NCBI GenBank assembly: GCA_965213525.1
Contig: OZ243889.1
Location: 2,604,001-2,668,000, forward strand
Origin: G965213525 sp965213525
Lineage (GTDB): Bacteria; Actinomycetota; Acidimicrobiia; Acidimicrobiales; Poriferisodalaceae
Length of the DNA stretch: 64,000 nt
Direction: 5' to 3'
In this document: in pieces, positions 48,714 through 57,900 of the stretch
How the letters are laid out: the number at the start of each line of letters is the position of its first letter
Numbering within the stretch: the stretch's first letter is position 1
Translations under genes and position numbers: made by a program
The notes under the pieces: model-generated
The model's input: the letters and a program-made list of their open reading frames with translations, nothing else
Databases searched by the model: none
What the model was told of the DNA's origin: nothing

Positions 48714-49373
48714 GTGAGCGACGCGTTGCCGTCGATGTCGCCGTCGCCGTCGCCGTTGGGTGAGGTGCTCGCCGCCGACGTGGTGCGGGTGGCCCCCTCG
48801 GCCCCCCGGGGCGCGGTGGCGTCGATCGCTGCGAACCTCGTCGACGGCTACGACTCAGAGGTGCGTCGCTACCACACGCTCACCCATGCCCGGCTGGTCC
48901 GTGACGACGCCGTGGCGCTGGCTAGCCGGTTCGACGTCGTCGAGCCGGTGCTCGCCCTGGCGGCGTGGTTCCACGACGTCGTGTACGAGCGCCGGCCCGG
49001 GCACGACGAACGGGCCAGCGCCGAGCTGCTGTCTGAGCACCTCGACGTGCTGGGGCGCACCGATCTCGCCGCCCGGGGCCGGGCGCTGATCGAGGCCACC
49101 ATCGGACACGATCCCGGCGACGACGTGGGGCTGGCGGTCCTGGTGGACGCCGATCTCGGCGTCCTCGCTGCCCCGCCCGCCGCCTACGTCGGCTACGTCA
49201 AGGCGGTGCGCGCCGAGTACGCCGACGTCCCCACCGACCGATGGCGCCAAGGTCGGGCTGCGGTGCTGCGATCGCTGCTGGCCCGGCCACGACTGTTCGC
49301 CCTGGCGGTCGAGCGTGAGGCCCCGGCGAGGGCCAACCTGACCGGCGAGCTGGCCGGGCTCGACGGCGCCTGA
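48714..49373 (+). CDS. HD-domain metal-dependent hydrolase
   Basis: A 219-residue protein of the predicted metal-dependent HD superfamily. Motifs in order: RRYHTLTHARLV with the first His, LALAAWFHDVVYERRPGHDERASAELL with the HD pair, IEATIGHDPGDD and LVDADLGVLAAPPAAY with the last Asp. The pattern YHtxxH...WFHDxxY...DADL is that of a widespread family of unknown substrate. Start GTG. It lies 23 bases downstream of the ferritin-like gene. Confidence 0.8.
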   Translation: MSDALPSMSPSPSPLGEVLAADVVRVAPSAPRGAVASIAANLVDGYDSEVRRYHTLTHARLVRDDAVALASRFDVVEPVLALAAWFHDVVYERRPGHDERASAELLSEHLDVLGRTDLAARGRALIEATIGHDPGDDVGLAVLVDADLGVLAAPPAAYVGYVKAVRAEYADVPTDRWRQGRAAVLRSLLARPRLFALAVEREAPARANLTGELAGLDGA

Positions 49374-49450
49374 GGCGTCTCGGTCGGGAGGTCGCCGCAC
49401 GACGGCCCCGCTGCGCCGGGCAGTGGCGCAGCGCGTACGGTGGACGGCGA

Positions 49451-49523
49451 GGGGCTGTAGCTCAGCTGGAAGAGCACCTGCTTTGCAAGCAGGGGGTCAC
49501 GGGTTCGATCCCCGTCAGCTCCA
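49451..49523 (+). tRNA. tRNA-Ala (anticodon TGC)
   Basis: A complete cloverleaf of 73 bases: acceptor GGGGCTG pairs with CAGCTCC, with one G-U pair. The D-arm contains GCTCAGCTGGAAGAGC. The anticodon arm CCTGC-TTTGCAA-GCAGG has TGC at the anticodon positions. The T-arm has the invariant GGTTCGATCC. The discriminator base is A and the 3' CCA is not encoded. Confidence 0.97.
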
Positions 49524-50174
49524 CTCCTCCCCGCCGCAGACTTCGCCGACATCGGCGAGAGGGTCGATGAGGGCAGGGGTTGCAAGGTGTCTTCTAGCCC
49601 GTCATCGAGTCCGTGCTGCAGCCTGTTGAGTACGGCGCCTCAGGCACGGCGAACCTCTGGCGGCCTGTCGAGCGGGTGACCGTTGCACCGATCGTGCAGG
49701 CAGGCGCGCCTTGTGTCGAGCGGACTCGAGTGCCTACGTCGACGACGTTTGTCATGAGGGCGACGGAGCCCCTGAGCGTGGGTGGTCTGACGCAGACGTG
49801 ACCGCTCACGCTGAGAAGACCAACCAGGTCATGGTCACCTCGGGAGTGGCAGGGGTCGCTCGCCCGATCGAGCGACCCCGTATGCCTTCGCGTGATGCGA
49901 ACGAAGACGGAGGTTCTCGATCTCGAGCGGGCTAGTCACCTCGTCGTTCAGCGGCTGCGCCGGCTTCGTGCCCGCAAGCGAACGGGGGCCAAGCGCACTG
50001 GACCGGGTCCGCAACCCGCGCAGCGGGTCCCTGATGGTGATCAGCCTCCTCCGTTCGGATCGGCCGATGCTGATCCTGGCGGTGTGCTGCGATGTCACGA
50101 ACCCCGCCCTTGAGTCCCGGCGACTGGCTGGCCGGCAACAAGCCGCCCTTCTGCCAGTGCGGGTCAGGAACGGA
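49524..50174. other. 650-base interval without a supportable gene
   Basis: After the tRNA there is a small hairpin (TCGCCGA-CA-TCGGCGA, 49543-49558), possibly the tRNA terminator. Beyond it, I see only short frames on both strands with no recognisable motif, no ribosome site and atypical amino acid composition. Base composition is visibly less GC-biased than the flanks around 49560-50000. It may be a gene remnant or a site of past integration next to the tRNA, but no attachment repeat or integrase was found. Confidence 0.5.
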
Positions 50175-50987
50175 TCATTCGTGGGCAGCGTCCCAGAAGG
50201 TGACGAGACGTTCGGCCGCTTCGTCGTGGCGGTCGACCATCCACCAGTGCCCGGCGCCGTCGAGCTCGAGTCGCTCGGCTCCAAGAGCATCGGCCATCTC
50301 ACGACCGAGGTTCGACGGGACGTAGGCGTCGGCGGTGGCGTCGATGACCAGCCCCGGGCGCTTCGGCGCCGCCACCAGGGCGTCCCCGAGGCGGGCCATC
50401 GCCGGCTGGGCCGCCGAGCGGTACAGCGCCAGGATGCATCGCCCCATCTCGGCGTCGGTCGCACCAGCCATCGCTCGGGCGATGGTGTCGGGCAGGTCCA
50501 GCTCGGCGTAGAGCCCGGCACGCTCGTCGGCGGGCATCGACACCATGGCCTCGATCGCGGCCTCGCCCTCGCCGTCGGTCTGCCACGTCTGGGCCGCTTC
50601 GTGCCAGACGTAGTCGGGATGGGCGATGCCGACGACGTCGGCCGCCCACGACCTCACGAGGTCACCACGTGCGGCCACCACGCCGAGGACGTGCCCGCTC
50701 CCCCAGTCGTGACCGACCAGGTCGACCGGGGCGCCGCCGCCGACGCGGCCGATCTCGTCGACGAGCCAGTCTCGATACGAGGTCATGGTGGCGTCGAACC
50801 CGTCGGGTACCGGCGCTCCGAACCCGGGCGGTGACCCCGCGACGACGTCGGTGGCTCCTCGCTCGGCGAGGGCTGCGATGAGGGGCCCCCACACGACCGA
50901 GGTCTCGGGGTTGCCGTGGACGAGGAGCGCGGTCACCGTCCCAGCCTCGCCGATGCCAGGAGCGGCGTGCGCCGTCGGGGATCCCAC
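50175..50987 (-). CDS. Alpha/beta hydrolase with aspartate nucleophile (dehalogenase/epoxide-hydrolase type)
   Basis: A 270-residue alpha/beta hydrolase. The oxyanion region is LVHGNPETSVVWGPL, the nucleophile elbow VGHDWGSGHVLG has Asp rather than Ser, and the catalytic His is in LELDGAGHWWMVDRHDE. An acid is available in VIDATADAYVP. The HDWG elbow is typical of haloalkane dehalogenases and epoxide hydrolases. GTG 50987 gives an N-terminal extension; GTG 50936, just before TALLVHGNP, is a good alternative. Confidence 0.82.
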   Translation of the reverse strand: MGSPTAHAAPGIGEAGTVTALLVHGNPETSVVWGPLIAALAERGATDVVAGSPPGFGAPVPDGFDATMTSYRDWLVDEIGRVGGGAPVDLVGHDWGSGHVLGVVAARGDLVRSWAADVVGIAHPDYVWHEAAQTWQTDGEGEAAIEAMVSMPADERAGLYAELDLPDTIARAMAGATDAEMGRCILALYRSAAQPAMARLGDALVAAPKRPGLVIDATADAYVPSNLGREMADALGAERLELDGAGHWWMVDRHDEAAERLVTFWDAAHE

Positions 50988-51084
50988 GCAGAGGCGTCAC
51001 CACGAGATGAGGGCCGGCCGCTGCCCCGGTCGGGCGGGCGTGGCAACCTGCCCTCTGACGCCGTCACCTCAGAGGGAACGCGAC

Positions 51085-51713
<629 letters not shown>

Positions 51714-51735
<22 letters not shown>

Positions 51736-52124
51736 TCTTCTCGGGCGATCGTGTCGTCGAGCAGCTCGACCATCGTCTCGTAGGGGCGACCCGCCCCTCG
51801 AGCCTCGGCGGCCTCGCGCATCGCCGGAGGGGCCTCGTCGAGGCGCAGCAGCAGCTCGCCGGCGTCGATCGGGAACCAGCTGGCCTCGACGTGGCCGGCC
51901 AGCTCGCGACGGGCTGCGACGACGTCAGGCGATGGCTCACCGCCGATGCTCGTGCCGCTCAGCGGCCGGCGTCCCGGGTTGGGTTCGGGCTCGCCGTCAC
52001 CACCGACGGTCTCCTGCAGGTGATCAGAGCGGCGCTCGTTGATCGGCTGGCCCTTGATCATCCCGTCGATCTCGTGGGCCCGTTGGTCGTCCTCGCGTCG
52101 GTTGCTCTGGCTCCCTCGTTCCAC
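51714..52124 (-). CDS. Small conserved-looking protein of unknown function
   Basis: A 136-residue hydrophilic protein. The first half is polar and probably disordered (RREDDQRAHEIDGMIKG, GEPEPNPGRRPLSG). The second half is a helical module (VVAARRELAGHVEASWFPIDAGELLLRLDEAPP, RPYETMVELLDDTIA) that faintly recalls DUF2795. GTG 52124 is chosen; ATG 52061 is possible, and a longer frame reaches 52205. It ends inside the convergent neighbour. Confidence 0.5.
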
Positions 52125-52228
52125 CCTCTCACCGTACCCGGAGCCCGGCTCGACCAACCCCGGGCCGACCTCCCACCCGGTGGGGCACCTCGCCCTCACC
52201 AGCACGGCGACCTGGAAGACTCGCCGAG

Positions 52229-52951
52229 GTGGACGAGCGACGCATCGAGGTCTCGACCGACGACGGGGAGATGACCACCTTCGTCGTGCACCCCACCCAC
52301 GACGGTCCCCACCCCGTCGTGCTCTACCTGATGGACGCCCCCGGCATCCGACCCGCCCTCATGGACATGTCGTGGCGGCTGGCCTCGGCCGGCTACTACG
52401 TGATGGTGCCCAACCTGTTCTACCGGGGCGGCCCGTTGTCGCAGCTGGGGACCAGCGACGCCGACGCCCACCGCCGGCGCGAGCTGATGGACACGACTAC
52501 CCCGACCAACGTCGTGGGTGACGCCGAGGCTCTGCTGGCCGTCGCCGCCGACGACCCGGCGGCGGCCGCAGGAGACGTCGGGGCCGTCGGGTTCTGCATG
52601 AGCGGCGGGCTCGTCATCTCGATCGCCCGGGCCCTGCCCGAGCGGGTGGCGGCGGTCGCTTCGATCCACGGGGCGTGGCTCGTCCGTGACGGTGACGACA
52701 GCCCCCACCGCCACCTCGACCCGATGCGCGCCGAGGTCTACTTCGCCTGGGTCGACGGTGATGACACCGCCCCGCCCGAGACCGTGGCGCCCATGACCGA
52801 GGCGCTGGATGCGGCCGGGGTGACCTACACGCTGGATCTGATCACCGACGCGGTCCACGGCTTCGCCCCGGCGGGACCTCGCCATGACCGGGACGCCTCG
52901 GAGTTGCACTGGGAGCGCGTGCATGCGCTCCTGGGTCGCCACCTGCGCTGA
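52229..52951 (+). CDS. Dienelactone-hydrolase family protein
   Basis: A 240-residue alpha/beta hydrolase with the dienelactone hydrolase triad: Cys in GAVGFCMSGGLVI, Asp in YFAWVDGDDTAPP and His in DAVHGFAP. N-terminal VVLYLMDAPGIRPALMDMSWRLASAGYYVMVPNLFYR is typical. Members hydrolyse dienelactones in aromatic degradation or related esters; no pathway genes are near. Start GTG 52229. Confidence 0.88.
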   Translation: MDERRIEVSTDDGEMTTFVVHPTHDGPHPVVLYLMDAPGIRPALMDMSWRLASAGYYVMVPNLFYRGGPLSQLGTSDADAHRRRELMDTTTPTNVVGDAEALLAVAADDPAAAAGDVGAVGFCMSGGLVISIARALPERVAAVASIHGAWLVRDGDDSPHRHLDPMRAEVYFAWVDGDDTAPPETVAPMTEALDAAGVTYTLDLITDAVHGFAPAGPRHDRDASELHWERVHALLGRHLR

Positions 52952-52965
52952 ACCCGACGACAGGC

Positions 52966-53003
52966 CCGCCGCCCGCCGCCCGCCGCCCGCCGCCCGTCGC
53001 CCC
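52966..53003. repeat. Short GCCCGCC tandem tract
   Basis: Five or so copies of the seven-base unit GCCCGCC lie between the convergent dienelactone hydrolase and isomerase genes. It is simple-sequence DNA with no other feature. Confidence 0.7.
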
Positions 53004-53021
53004 GGGCGGGGGACGGCGTGG

Positions 53022-53849
53022 TCAACGATCGAAGGACCCCGGTGACGCCGCATGCTCGCCGAGGCGTTCGAGCAGGTCCGCTGTGGCCGACAGGACGGCC
53101 TCGGCCCGCCGAGCGACGTCGGGGAGTCGCTCGCGCAGCTCGGCCGATCGGATCTCCAACGAGAGCGGCAGCCCCGGCGGGAGCGCTCGGATGACGTCCT
53201 CGACCGGTAGTTGGCCGGCCCCGGGGACGCTGCGTCCGTCCAGGGCATCGACGGTGAGGTCGCCGTCGGGCTCGGCGGGCGCGTCACAGATCTGGGCGTA
53301 GGCGAGCAGGCCCGGGTCGAGGTCGGCCACCTGGTCCGGGGTGCCTCCGCTGCGGGAGAGGTGCAGGTTGTCGATGAGCACCGAGGCGTTCTCCCGCCCC
53401 GTCGCCTCCACCACCGCTACGGCCGAGGCGAGATCACGAACGCTCATGATCGGCAGGAACTCCAAGCTGCAGCCCACCCCGGCGTCAGCGGCGCGGTCAC
53501 ACAGCTGAGCTAGCCGGTCCGACAGCGCTGACCCCTCGACGCCGCGTCCGACCACCAACACGTTGCGGGCCCCGACCTCGGCCGCCACGTCGACGGCCTG
53601 GTCGCCGTGGTCGCCGTCTGGCGTGACGAAGATGGGCTCGAGGTCGAGCGCCACCATCCCCGCGTCGTCGAAGCGTCGGCGCACCTCGCGAGTCGTGGCC
53701 GCCGTCCAGGTCCTGGCGTCGAACCACACGCCGCACGCCGGCCAGCCGACCGAGGCGCAGGCCGAGATCAGCTCGGTCGGCCCCGCTTCGGGACAGGTGC
53801 CGGCGGCGAGCGACACGAGACGCCCCTCTGAGGCCCGCGGCAGTGACAC
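53022..53849 (-). CDS. Sugar phosphate isomerase/epimerase-like TIM-barrel protein
   Basis: A 275-residue AP-endonuclease-2-like TIM barrel. Recognisable strands: VGWPACGVWFDARTW, MVALDLEPIFVTPDGD, ARNVLVVGRG, AGVGCSLEFLPIMSVRDLASAVAVVEATGRENASVLIDNLHLSRSGGTPDQV, and LSLEIRS near the end. Metal ligands are likely E in LEFLP, D in LIDNLHL and E in LSLEIRS. The substrate is unknown; such proteins act on inositols or keto-sugars. The start is adjacent to the end of the upstream - strand gene at 53850. Confidence 0.8.
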   Translation of the reverse strand: MSLPRASEGRLVSLAAGTCPEAGPTELISACASVGWPACGVWFDARTWTAATTREVRRRFDDAGMVALDLEPIFVTPDGDHGDQAVDVAAEVGARNVLVVGRGVEGSALSDRLAQLCDRAADAGVGCSLEFLPIMSVRDLASAVAVVEATGRENASVLIDNLHLSRSGGTPDQVADLDPGLLAYAQICDAPAEPDGDLTVDALDGRSVPGAGQLPVEDVIRALPPGLPLSLEIRSAELRERLPDVARRAEAVLSATADLLERLGEHAASPGSFDR

Positions 53850-54368
53850 CTAGACCGAGCCGTGCGGGTCGGGGTCGACAGGTTCGGGGTCGAGCGCCCG
53901 GGTCGAGCCCCCGACGGTGGTGCCGAGGGCGCGGGCAGCTCGATCGGCCTCATCGCGGTCGCACCAGAGCTCGAAGTGATCGGCGTCCATGCGCGCCGCA
54001 GTCGTGTAGTTCTGGCGGCTGCGCAGCACGAAGTACGAGATCAGACCGAGGACCGCCCCGGCCACGATGCCGGCGCTCACCCAGCTGAGCACCACCGCCC
54101 AATCAGCGACGTCGGTCTCGGCGGTCGACAACAGAGTGATCAGTAGCCCGAAGACGAGGCCGAGGAACGCCCCGGTCCACGCCCGGTCGAGCACAGATCG
54201 CAGCAGGTCACGACGTCCGGTGACGTCGTCGACCAGCCGCAGCCCTCGCCAGACGATGGCCAGACGCTCGACCGGGAAGCCCTCTTCGGCCAGGGAGTCG
54301 ACCGCTCGACGGGCGGCGGGGAGGTCGTCGTAGCGGTGCACGATCGCCGATCGGTCGAGGTCGGTCAC
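53850..54368 (-). CDS. GSP17M-like general stress membrane protein
   Basis: A 172-residue protein. The N-terminal ferredoxin-like GSP17M segment reads IVHRYDDLPAARRAVDSLAEEGFPVERLAIVWRGLRLVDDVTGR. Two membrane helices follow (residues about 66-83, TGAFLGLVFGLLITLL, and 92-115, VVLSWVSAGIVAGAVLGLISYFVL). A C-terminal domain (FELWCDRDEADRAARALG) completes the familiar actinobacterial stress-protein layout. It is followed by the isomerase gene without a gap and preceded by csbD. Confidence 0.8.
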   Translation of the reverse strand: MTDLDRSAIVHRYDDLPAARRAVDSLAEEGFPVERLAIVWRGLRLVDDVTGRRDLLRSVLDRAWTGAFLGLVFGLLITLLSTAETDVADWAVVLSWVSAGIVAGAVLGLISYFVLRSRQNYTTAARMDADHFELWCDRDEADRAARALGTTVGGSTRALDPEPVDPDPHGSV

Positions 54369-54373
54369 CGACG

Positions 54374-54568
54374 TCAGCCCTTGAGGCGGTCCGTCACGCT
54401 GTCGAGCGCGTCCTTGGCCTTGTCAGACGCCTTGTCGATCGTTTCCTTGGCATCGGCCTTGCGGCGGTCGTCCTGGCCCTCGCCCTTCAGATCGTCGTCG
54501 CCGGTCAGACTGCCAGCGGCCTCCTTCAGGCGGCCCTTGGTCTCATCGGTGCGTCGATCGTCGGCCAC
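54374..54568 (-). CDS. CsbD family stress protein
   Basis: A 64-residue, highly charged CsbD-like protein: DETKGRLKEAAGSLTGDDDLKGEGQ is the family core and a Lys/Asp-rich helix follows. CsbD proteins are abundant general-stress proteins of unknown mechanism. The start is preceded by AGGAGG. It lies just upstream of the GSP17M-like gene in the same direction, suggesting a stress operon. Confidence 0.9.
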   Translation of the reverse strand: MADDRRTDETKGRLKEAAGSLTGDDDLKGEGQDDRRKADAKETIDKASDKAKDALDSVTDRLKG

Positions 54569-54683
54569 GTCGGACCCTCCTTCTTCGGTGGGCCGACGCT
54601 ACCCCCGCCTCGGCCGCCGAACCAGCTGCGAACCCGGCCCCAAGCGGGTTGGCCGGTCGTGGCCATCAACCGGCCGAGCGACG

Positions 54684-54956
54684 TCAGGGATCCGCGCCCT
54701 CGCCAGTTGCGTCGTCGCCGCCTGAGGTGGAACCGGCGACGTCGTCGGGCCCGTGGGGGATCTGTCGCTGGCGCTGCTCGGCCATCTCGTCGCTGCCCTC
54801 GCCGGGTTCGCCCGACCCGTCGGGATGGGGCTGGCGCTCGCCTGACTGCGTGGTGACCACACCCTCGCCGGGTCCCTCGACCGACGTCTCGTCGATCGCC
54901 TCGCGCTCCCGATCACCAGACACCGTGGGCACGTGCCCGCCGGTGTCGGCGTTCAA
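54684..54956 (-). CDS. Possible small acidic protein
   Basis: An open frame of about 90 residues that is polar, acidic and Gly-rich (DREREAIDETSVEGPGEGVV, GSGEPGEGSDEMAEQRQRQIPHGPDDVAG) and reads like a disordered stress-locus protein. The only starts are TTG 54956 or GTG codons slightly downstream; no homology can be claimed. It could be a chance frame in GC-rich DNA. Confidence 0.35.
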   Translation of the reverse strand: MNADTGGHVPTVSGDREREAIDETSVEGPGEGVVTTQSGERQPHPDGSGEPGEGSDEMAEQRQRQIPHGPDDVAGSTSGGDDATGEGADP

Positions 54957-55059
54957 ACCCAGGGATGGGCCTCGGTCGGCGGTCGGTGCGGTGTCCCGTT
55001 GGGGGTTGGGGCGCCACGACCCGGGGTACCGGACCACGTCGTCTGGCCGAGGAGGACGT

Positions 55060-56115
55060 GTGGACGTCGACGACCTGAAGCAGCTCGTGGCGGAGCCCGG
55101 ACCGTGGGTGACGCTCGAGCTCCCGACGCCGAGCGCCATCGAAGACGCCGCGGACCGGTTGGAGGTCGAGTGGAAGGGCGCCGAGGACGACCTCAGCGCC
55201 CTCGGGGTCGATCGCCAGCTGGTCGAGCGCATCGGCGCTGCGGTCCGAGAGATCGGACACGCCGGAGGCGAGTGCCTCGTCGTGCACGCCACCCCCCACG
55301 GCCGCCTGCGGGCTCGCTCCTTGCCCGTCGAGTTGGCTCACCGCCGGACGACGTTCGCCCCGCTGCCCCGGCTGTCCACCGAGCTCGACTGGCGTCGTCG
55401 ACGGGTCCCCCACGCCGTGGTGGTCGTCGACCGCACCGGGGCCGACGTCGTCATCGACGACGGCAGCACGACCGAGACCGAGGTCGTCGAGGGCACCGAC
55501 TTCCCCATCCACAAGCCCAAGGCGGGGGGCTGGAGCCAGCAGCGCTTCCAGCGCCGCGCCGAGGACAGCTGGGAACGCCACGCCCGCCAGGTCGCCGACG
55601 CCCTCGCCGCCCGGGCCGAGATCCCCGAGGTCGTCGTGGTGGCCGGCGGGCCCCGCATGGTGTCCGAGCTCATCGACGCGCTCCCCGACGGGCTGGCTGA
55701 CCGGGTGGTCGAGATCGACGGCGGTCGGGCCGAGGGCGTCGACGTCGACGCCATGGCCGACGACATCCAACGGGCCCTCGACGATCACGCCGCCCGTCGC
55801 CTCGCCGATCTGTTGTCGCGGGCTCGGCGCAGTGACCCCGATGGCCTCGCTGAGGTGCTGGCCACGTTGTCCCAGGGTCTGGCCGACGCGCTCGTCGTCC
55901 ACGATGATCCCGACGACGAGCGCACCGCCTGGTTCCTGCCCGACGGTCCAGTCGGCGCCCTCGGCGCCCACGAGCTGGTCGGCCTCGGCCAGGAGCCCGT
56001 CGAGGACCGTCTGGTCGACGTGGCCATCCGCTCGGGCCTGCTCATCGGGGCCGAGGTCGTGATCGGGCCGCCGAGCCGGGCCACGGGCGGGCTGGCCGTC
56101 ACGACCAGGAACTGA
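55060..56115 (+). CDS. baeRF family protein (Rv2629-like, eRF1-type fold)
   Basis: A 351-residue protein resembling the actinobacterial Rv2629/baeRF2 group of release-factor-like proteins. Its N-terminus has LVAEPGPWVTLELPTPS; a middle region has RRVPHAVVVVDRTGADVVI, then FPIHKPKAGGWSQQRFQRRAEDSWERHARQVADALAA. The C-terminal part has EVVVVAGGPRMVSELIDALP and a Rossmann-like end with DDERTAWFLPDGPVG. The KAGGWSQxRxQRRAEdxWexn segment is characteristic. In this family the role is thought to be ribosome- or stress-related. GTG 55060 is preceded by GGAGG. Confidence 0.8.
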   Translation: MDVDDLKQLVAEPGPWVTLELPTPSAIEDAADRLEVEWKGAEDDLSALGVDRQLVERIGAAVREIGHAGGECLVVHATPHGRLRARSLPVELAHRRTTFAPLPRLSTELDWRRRRVPHAVVVVDRTGADVVIDDGSTTETEVVEGTDFPIHKPKAGGWSQQRFQRRAEDSWERHARQVADALAARAEIPEVVVVAGGPRMVSELIDALPDGLADRVVEIDGGRAEGVDVDAMADDIQRALDDHAARRLADLLSRARRSDPDGLAEVLATLSQGLADALVVHDDPDDERTAWFLPDGPVGALGAHELVGLGQEPVEDRLVDVAIRSGLLIGAEVVIGPPSRATGGLAVTTRN

Positions 56116-56127
56116 GCGGCACCCGCC

Positions 56128-56721
56128 GTGGCCGCCCTGCCGCTGCGCTTCGTGCAGTCGGCGGCGCAGGCCGACCAGGTGCCCCCGGCGCGCGCCGAGA
56201 TCGCCGTGGTGGGACGGTCCAACGTCGGCAAGTCGTCGCTGCTGAACGCCCTGTCCGGCCGCAAGGATCTGGCCCGCACGTCCAAGACCCCCGGAGCGAC
56301 CCGACTGCTGAACGTCTTCGAGGTGGCCACCGACCCGCCCGGCCGCTTCGTCGTCGACCTGCCCGGCTACGGCTACGCCAAGGTGCCAGCGACCGAGCGA
56401 CGCCGGTGGCAGGGGATGATCGAGGGGTACCTGATCGGTCGTCCCACGCTGGTGAGCGCGCTGGTGCTCATCGACGCCGAGGTCGGGCCGACCGAGCTCG
56501 ACCTGTCGACCATCGAGTGGCTCGACCACATCGACCTCGACCGGCGCTACGTCGCCACCAAGAGCGACAAGGTGCGCTCGTCGCGCCGACCGGCACGCAA
56601 GCGTGAGCTGCTCGGACGTCTCGGTGTGGCGGGCAGCGAGGTGGCCTGGGTGAGCGCGGCCAAGGGCCACGGCATCGTCGAGCTCGCCCGGCTGATCAGC
56701 GACGATCTCGCCGGTGGGTGA
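56128..56721 (+). CDS. engB: Ribosome biogenesis GTPase EngB/YsxC
   Basis: EngB is an essential GTPase needed for large ribosomal subunit assembly. The 197-residue protein has all G motifs: G1 VGRSNVGKSSLLNAL, G2 TSKTPGATR, G3 VVDLPGYGYAKV, G4 ATKSDKV (TKxD) and G5 VSAAKG. Family landmarks RTSKTPG and DLPGYGYA are exact. Start GTG, 12 bases after the baeRF gene. Confidence 0.95.
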   Translation: MAALPLRFVQSAAQADQVPPARAEIAVVGRSNVGKSSLLNALSGRKDLARTSKTPGATRLLNVFEVATDPPGRFVVDLPGYGYAKVPATERRRWQGMIEGYLIGRPTLVSALVLIDAEVGPTELDLSTIEWLDHIDLDRRYVATKSDKVRSSRRPARKRELLGRLGVAGSEVAWVSAAKGHGIVELARLISDDLAGG

Positions 56722-56800
56722 TCGACGTCGTCCGGCACGTGCGCACCGCCGGGCGATCCCGGCGTCGGACGGGAGGTCGAGATCGGGGGAGCGACCGGAG

Positions 56801-57127
56801 TCAGCGACGATCGCGACGCCGGGTGGGCGGTTCGGACGAAGCGGAGCGGAACGCCCGCTGCAGCATCCGCCCCCGGGGGATCGCGGCCGGGTCGGGCTCG
56901 CCGGCGGCGCCGCCGTACAGGGCGCCCAGCCCCGAGGACCGCTCGTCGACGAGCGTCCAGCCGCCGGGCACCCCGACGCGGTCGGCGTGCGGGCGGCACA
57001 TGGCGACCGCACCCAGTGGGCCGTCGCCGAGGTCGACCAGCCGGGCGGCGCCGCGACGTGCGTCGTAGACCAACATGGCCGATGCCGTCTGATCGCAGCC
57101 GGTGCGGGCGCAGCGCCGGTCGGACAT
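56801..57127 (-). CDS. DUF3499-like actinobacterial protein
   Basis: A 108-residue protein with a zinc-ribbon-like N-terminal half: CARTGCDQTASAMLVYDARRGAARLVDL and VAMCRPHADRVGVPGGWTLVD, with Cys/Cys/Cys-His spacing that could bind a metal. The CxxxGC...CxxHA pattern and the VPxGW segment fit the DUF3499 family, found mainly in actinobacteria. Function unknown. It is convergent with engB. Confidence 0.8.
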   Translation of the reverse strand: MSDRRCARTGCDQTASAMLVYDARRGAARLVDLGDGPLGAVAMCRPHADRVGVPGGWTLVDERSSGLGALYGGAAGEPDPAAIPRGRMLQRAFRSASSEPPTRRRDRR

Positions 57128-57314
57128 GGCCGAACGGTAGCGACCCGGCCTGGCGCAGTGGCGGACGTCAGGTCGGGGACTCGCTGAGGCTGTCTCTGCG
57201 CACGAACTCCGTTGAACGATCCAGCAGTGGTCCCTCGGAAGTCGTCAGCGGGCAAAGATCGCCGGGCAGTCGCAGAGGCTTGGTTTCGTGTCGCGCCTCT
57301 CAGCTGAAAGTGGT

Positions 57315-57695
57315 CTAAGCGCGATCGCAGATCTCGAGGCCGGCGTCGATCAACGAACCGATAGAGACCTTTGGCGCAGGATCGTCCGGCTCGCTGTCCG
57401 CCCAGATCGCCTCGATGTCGGGTGCGTCTGCCAGGGCCCTAGCCAGTCCGTTGACCGCGTACTTTTCCGCGCTATTGGTCGTGAAGTACACGGCGCCGGC
57501 GCCTTCGCACGACAATGTTCCCGATGGAACTGTGAGGGGCCATTCGCCTGAAAAGTCAGCAGCCTCGACCTCAACTTGACTCGGATCTTCTACATTGCAT
57601 CCGGTCAGGGTGACGGCGACGATGAATAGCGGCCCTATGGCCGACCAATCCCGCACGCTGGAGAAACTAGCGCGGTCGGTCTTCCTCGAGGGCAT
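57315..57695 (-). CDS. DUF2511 (YebY-like) lipoprotein
   Basis: A secreted lipoprotein of about 126 residues. A hydrophobic stretch IGPLFIVAVTLTGC ends in a lipobox (LTGC). The mature part has EWPLTVPSGTLSCEG, AVYFTTNSAEKYAVNGLARAL and IDAGLEIC, the WPlTV..G.L.C...YAlNG...gL.iC pattern of DUF2511. Start is uncertain: ATG 57695, ATG 57731 and GTG 57656 are possible. Codon use is less GC-extreme than in neighbours. The gene overlaps the region upstream of the divergent ABC gene. Confidence 0.72.
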   Translation of the reverse strand: MPSRKTDRASFSSVRDWSAIGPLFIVAVTLTGCNVEDPSQVEVEAADFSGEWPLTVPSGTLSCEGAGAVYFTTNSAEKYAVNGLARALADAPDIEAIWADSEPDDPAPKVSIGSLIDAGLEICDRA

Positions 57696-57900
57696 GGCCG
57701 GCGTACAGAGTCGGACCGCCCCCGTGTTCATGCAGACGAAACACAGGGGAACCGCAGGGGTAACGGCGGGCGTCGAAGCTCGCCCGGTGCCCGCCCGCAC
57801 CCCCCTCGACGTCGGCCGTGCCGCGGCCTCGGATGCTGGCCGCCGGTCGGGGGTGCCGGGCGCGACCGACGCCGCCGCAGCTCCGTCGGCGCCCGGCCCG

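Noticed and set aside
49193..49585. A - strand frame reading GADGDRTRDPLLAKQVLFQLSY through the tRNA
   Set aside because: This is the well-known spurious translation of a tRNA antisense strand, not a protein gene.
49835..50521. A 228-residue - strand frame extending beyond the alpha/beta hydrolase into the gene-free interval
   Set aside because: It is out of frame with the hydrolase and shows no motif; treated as a shadow.
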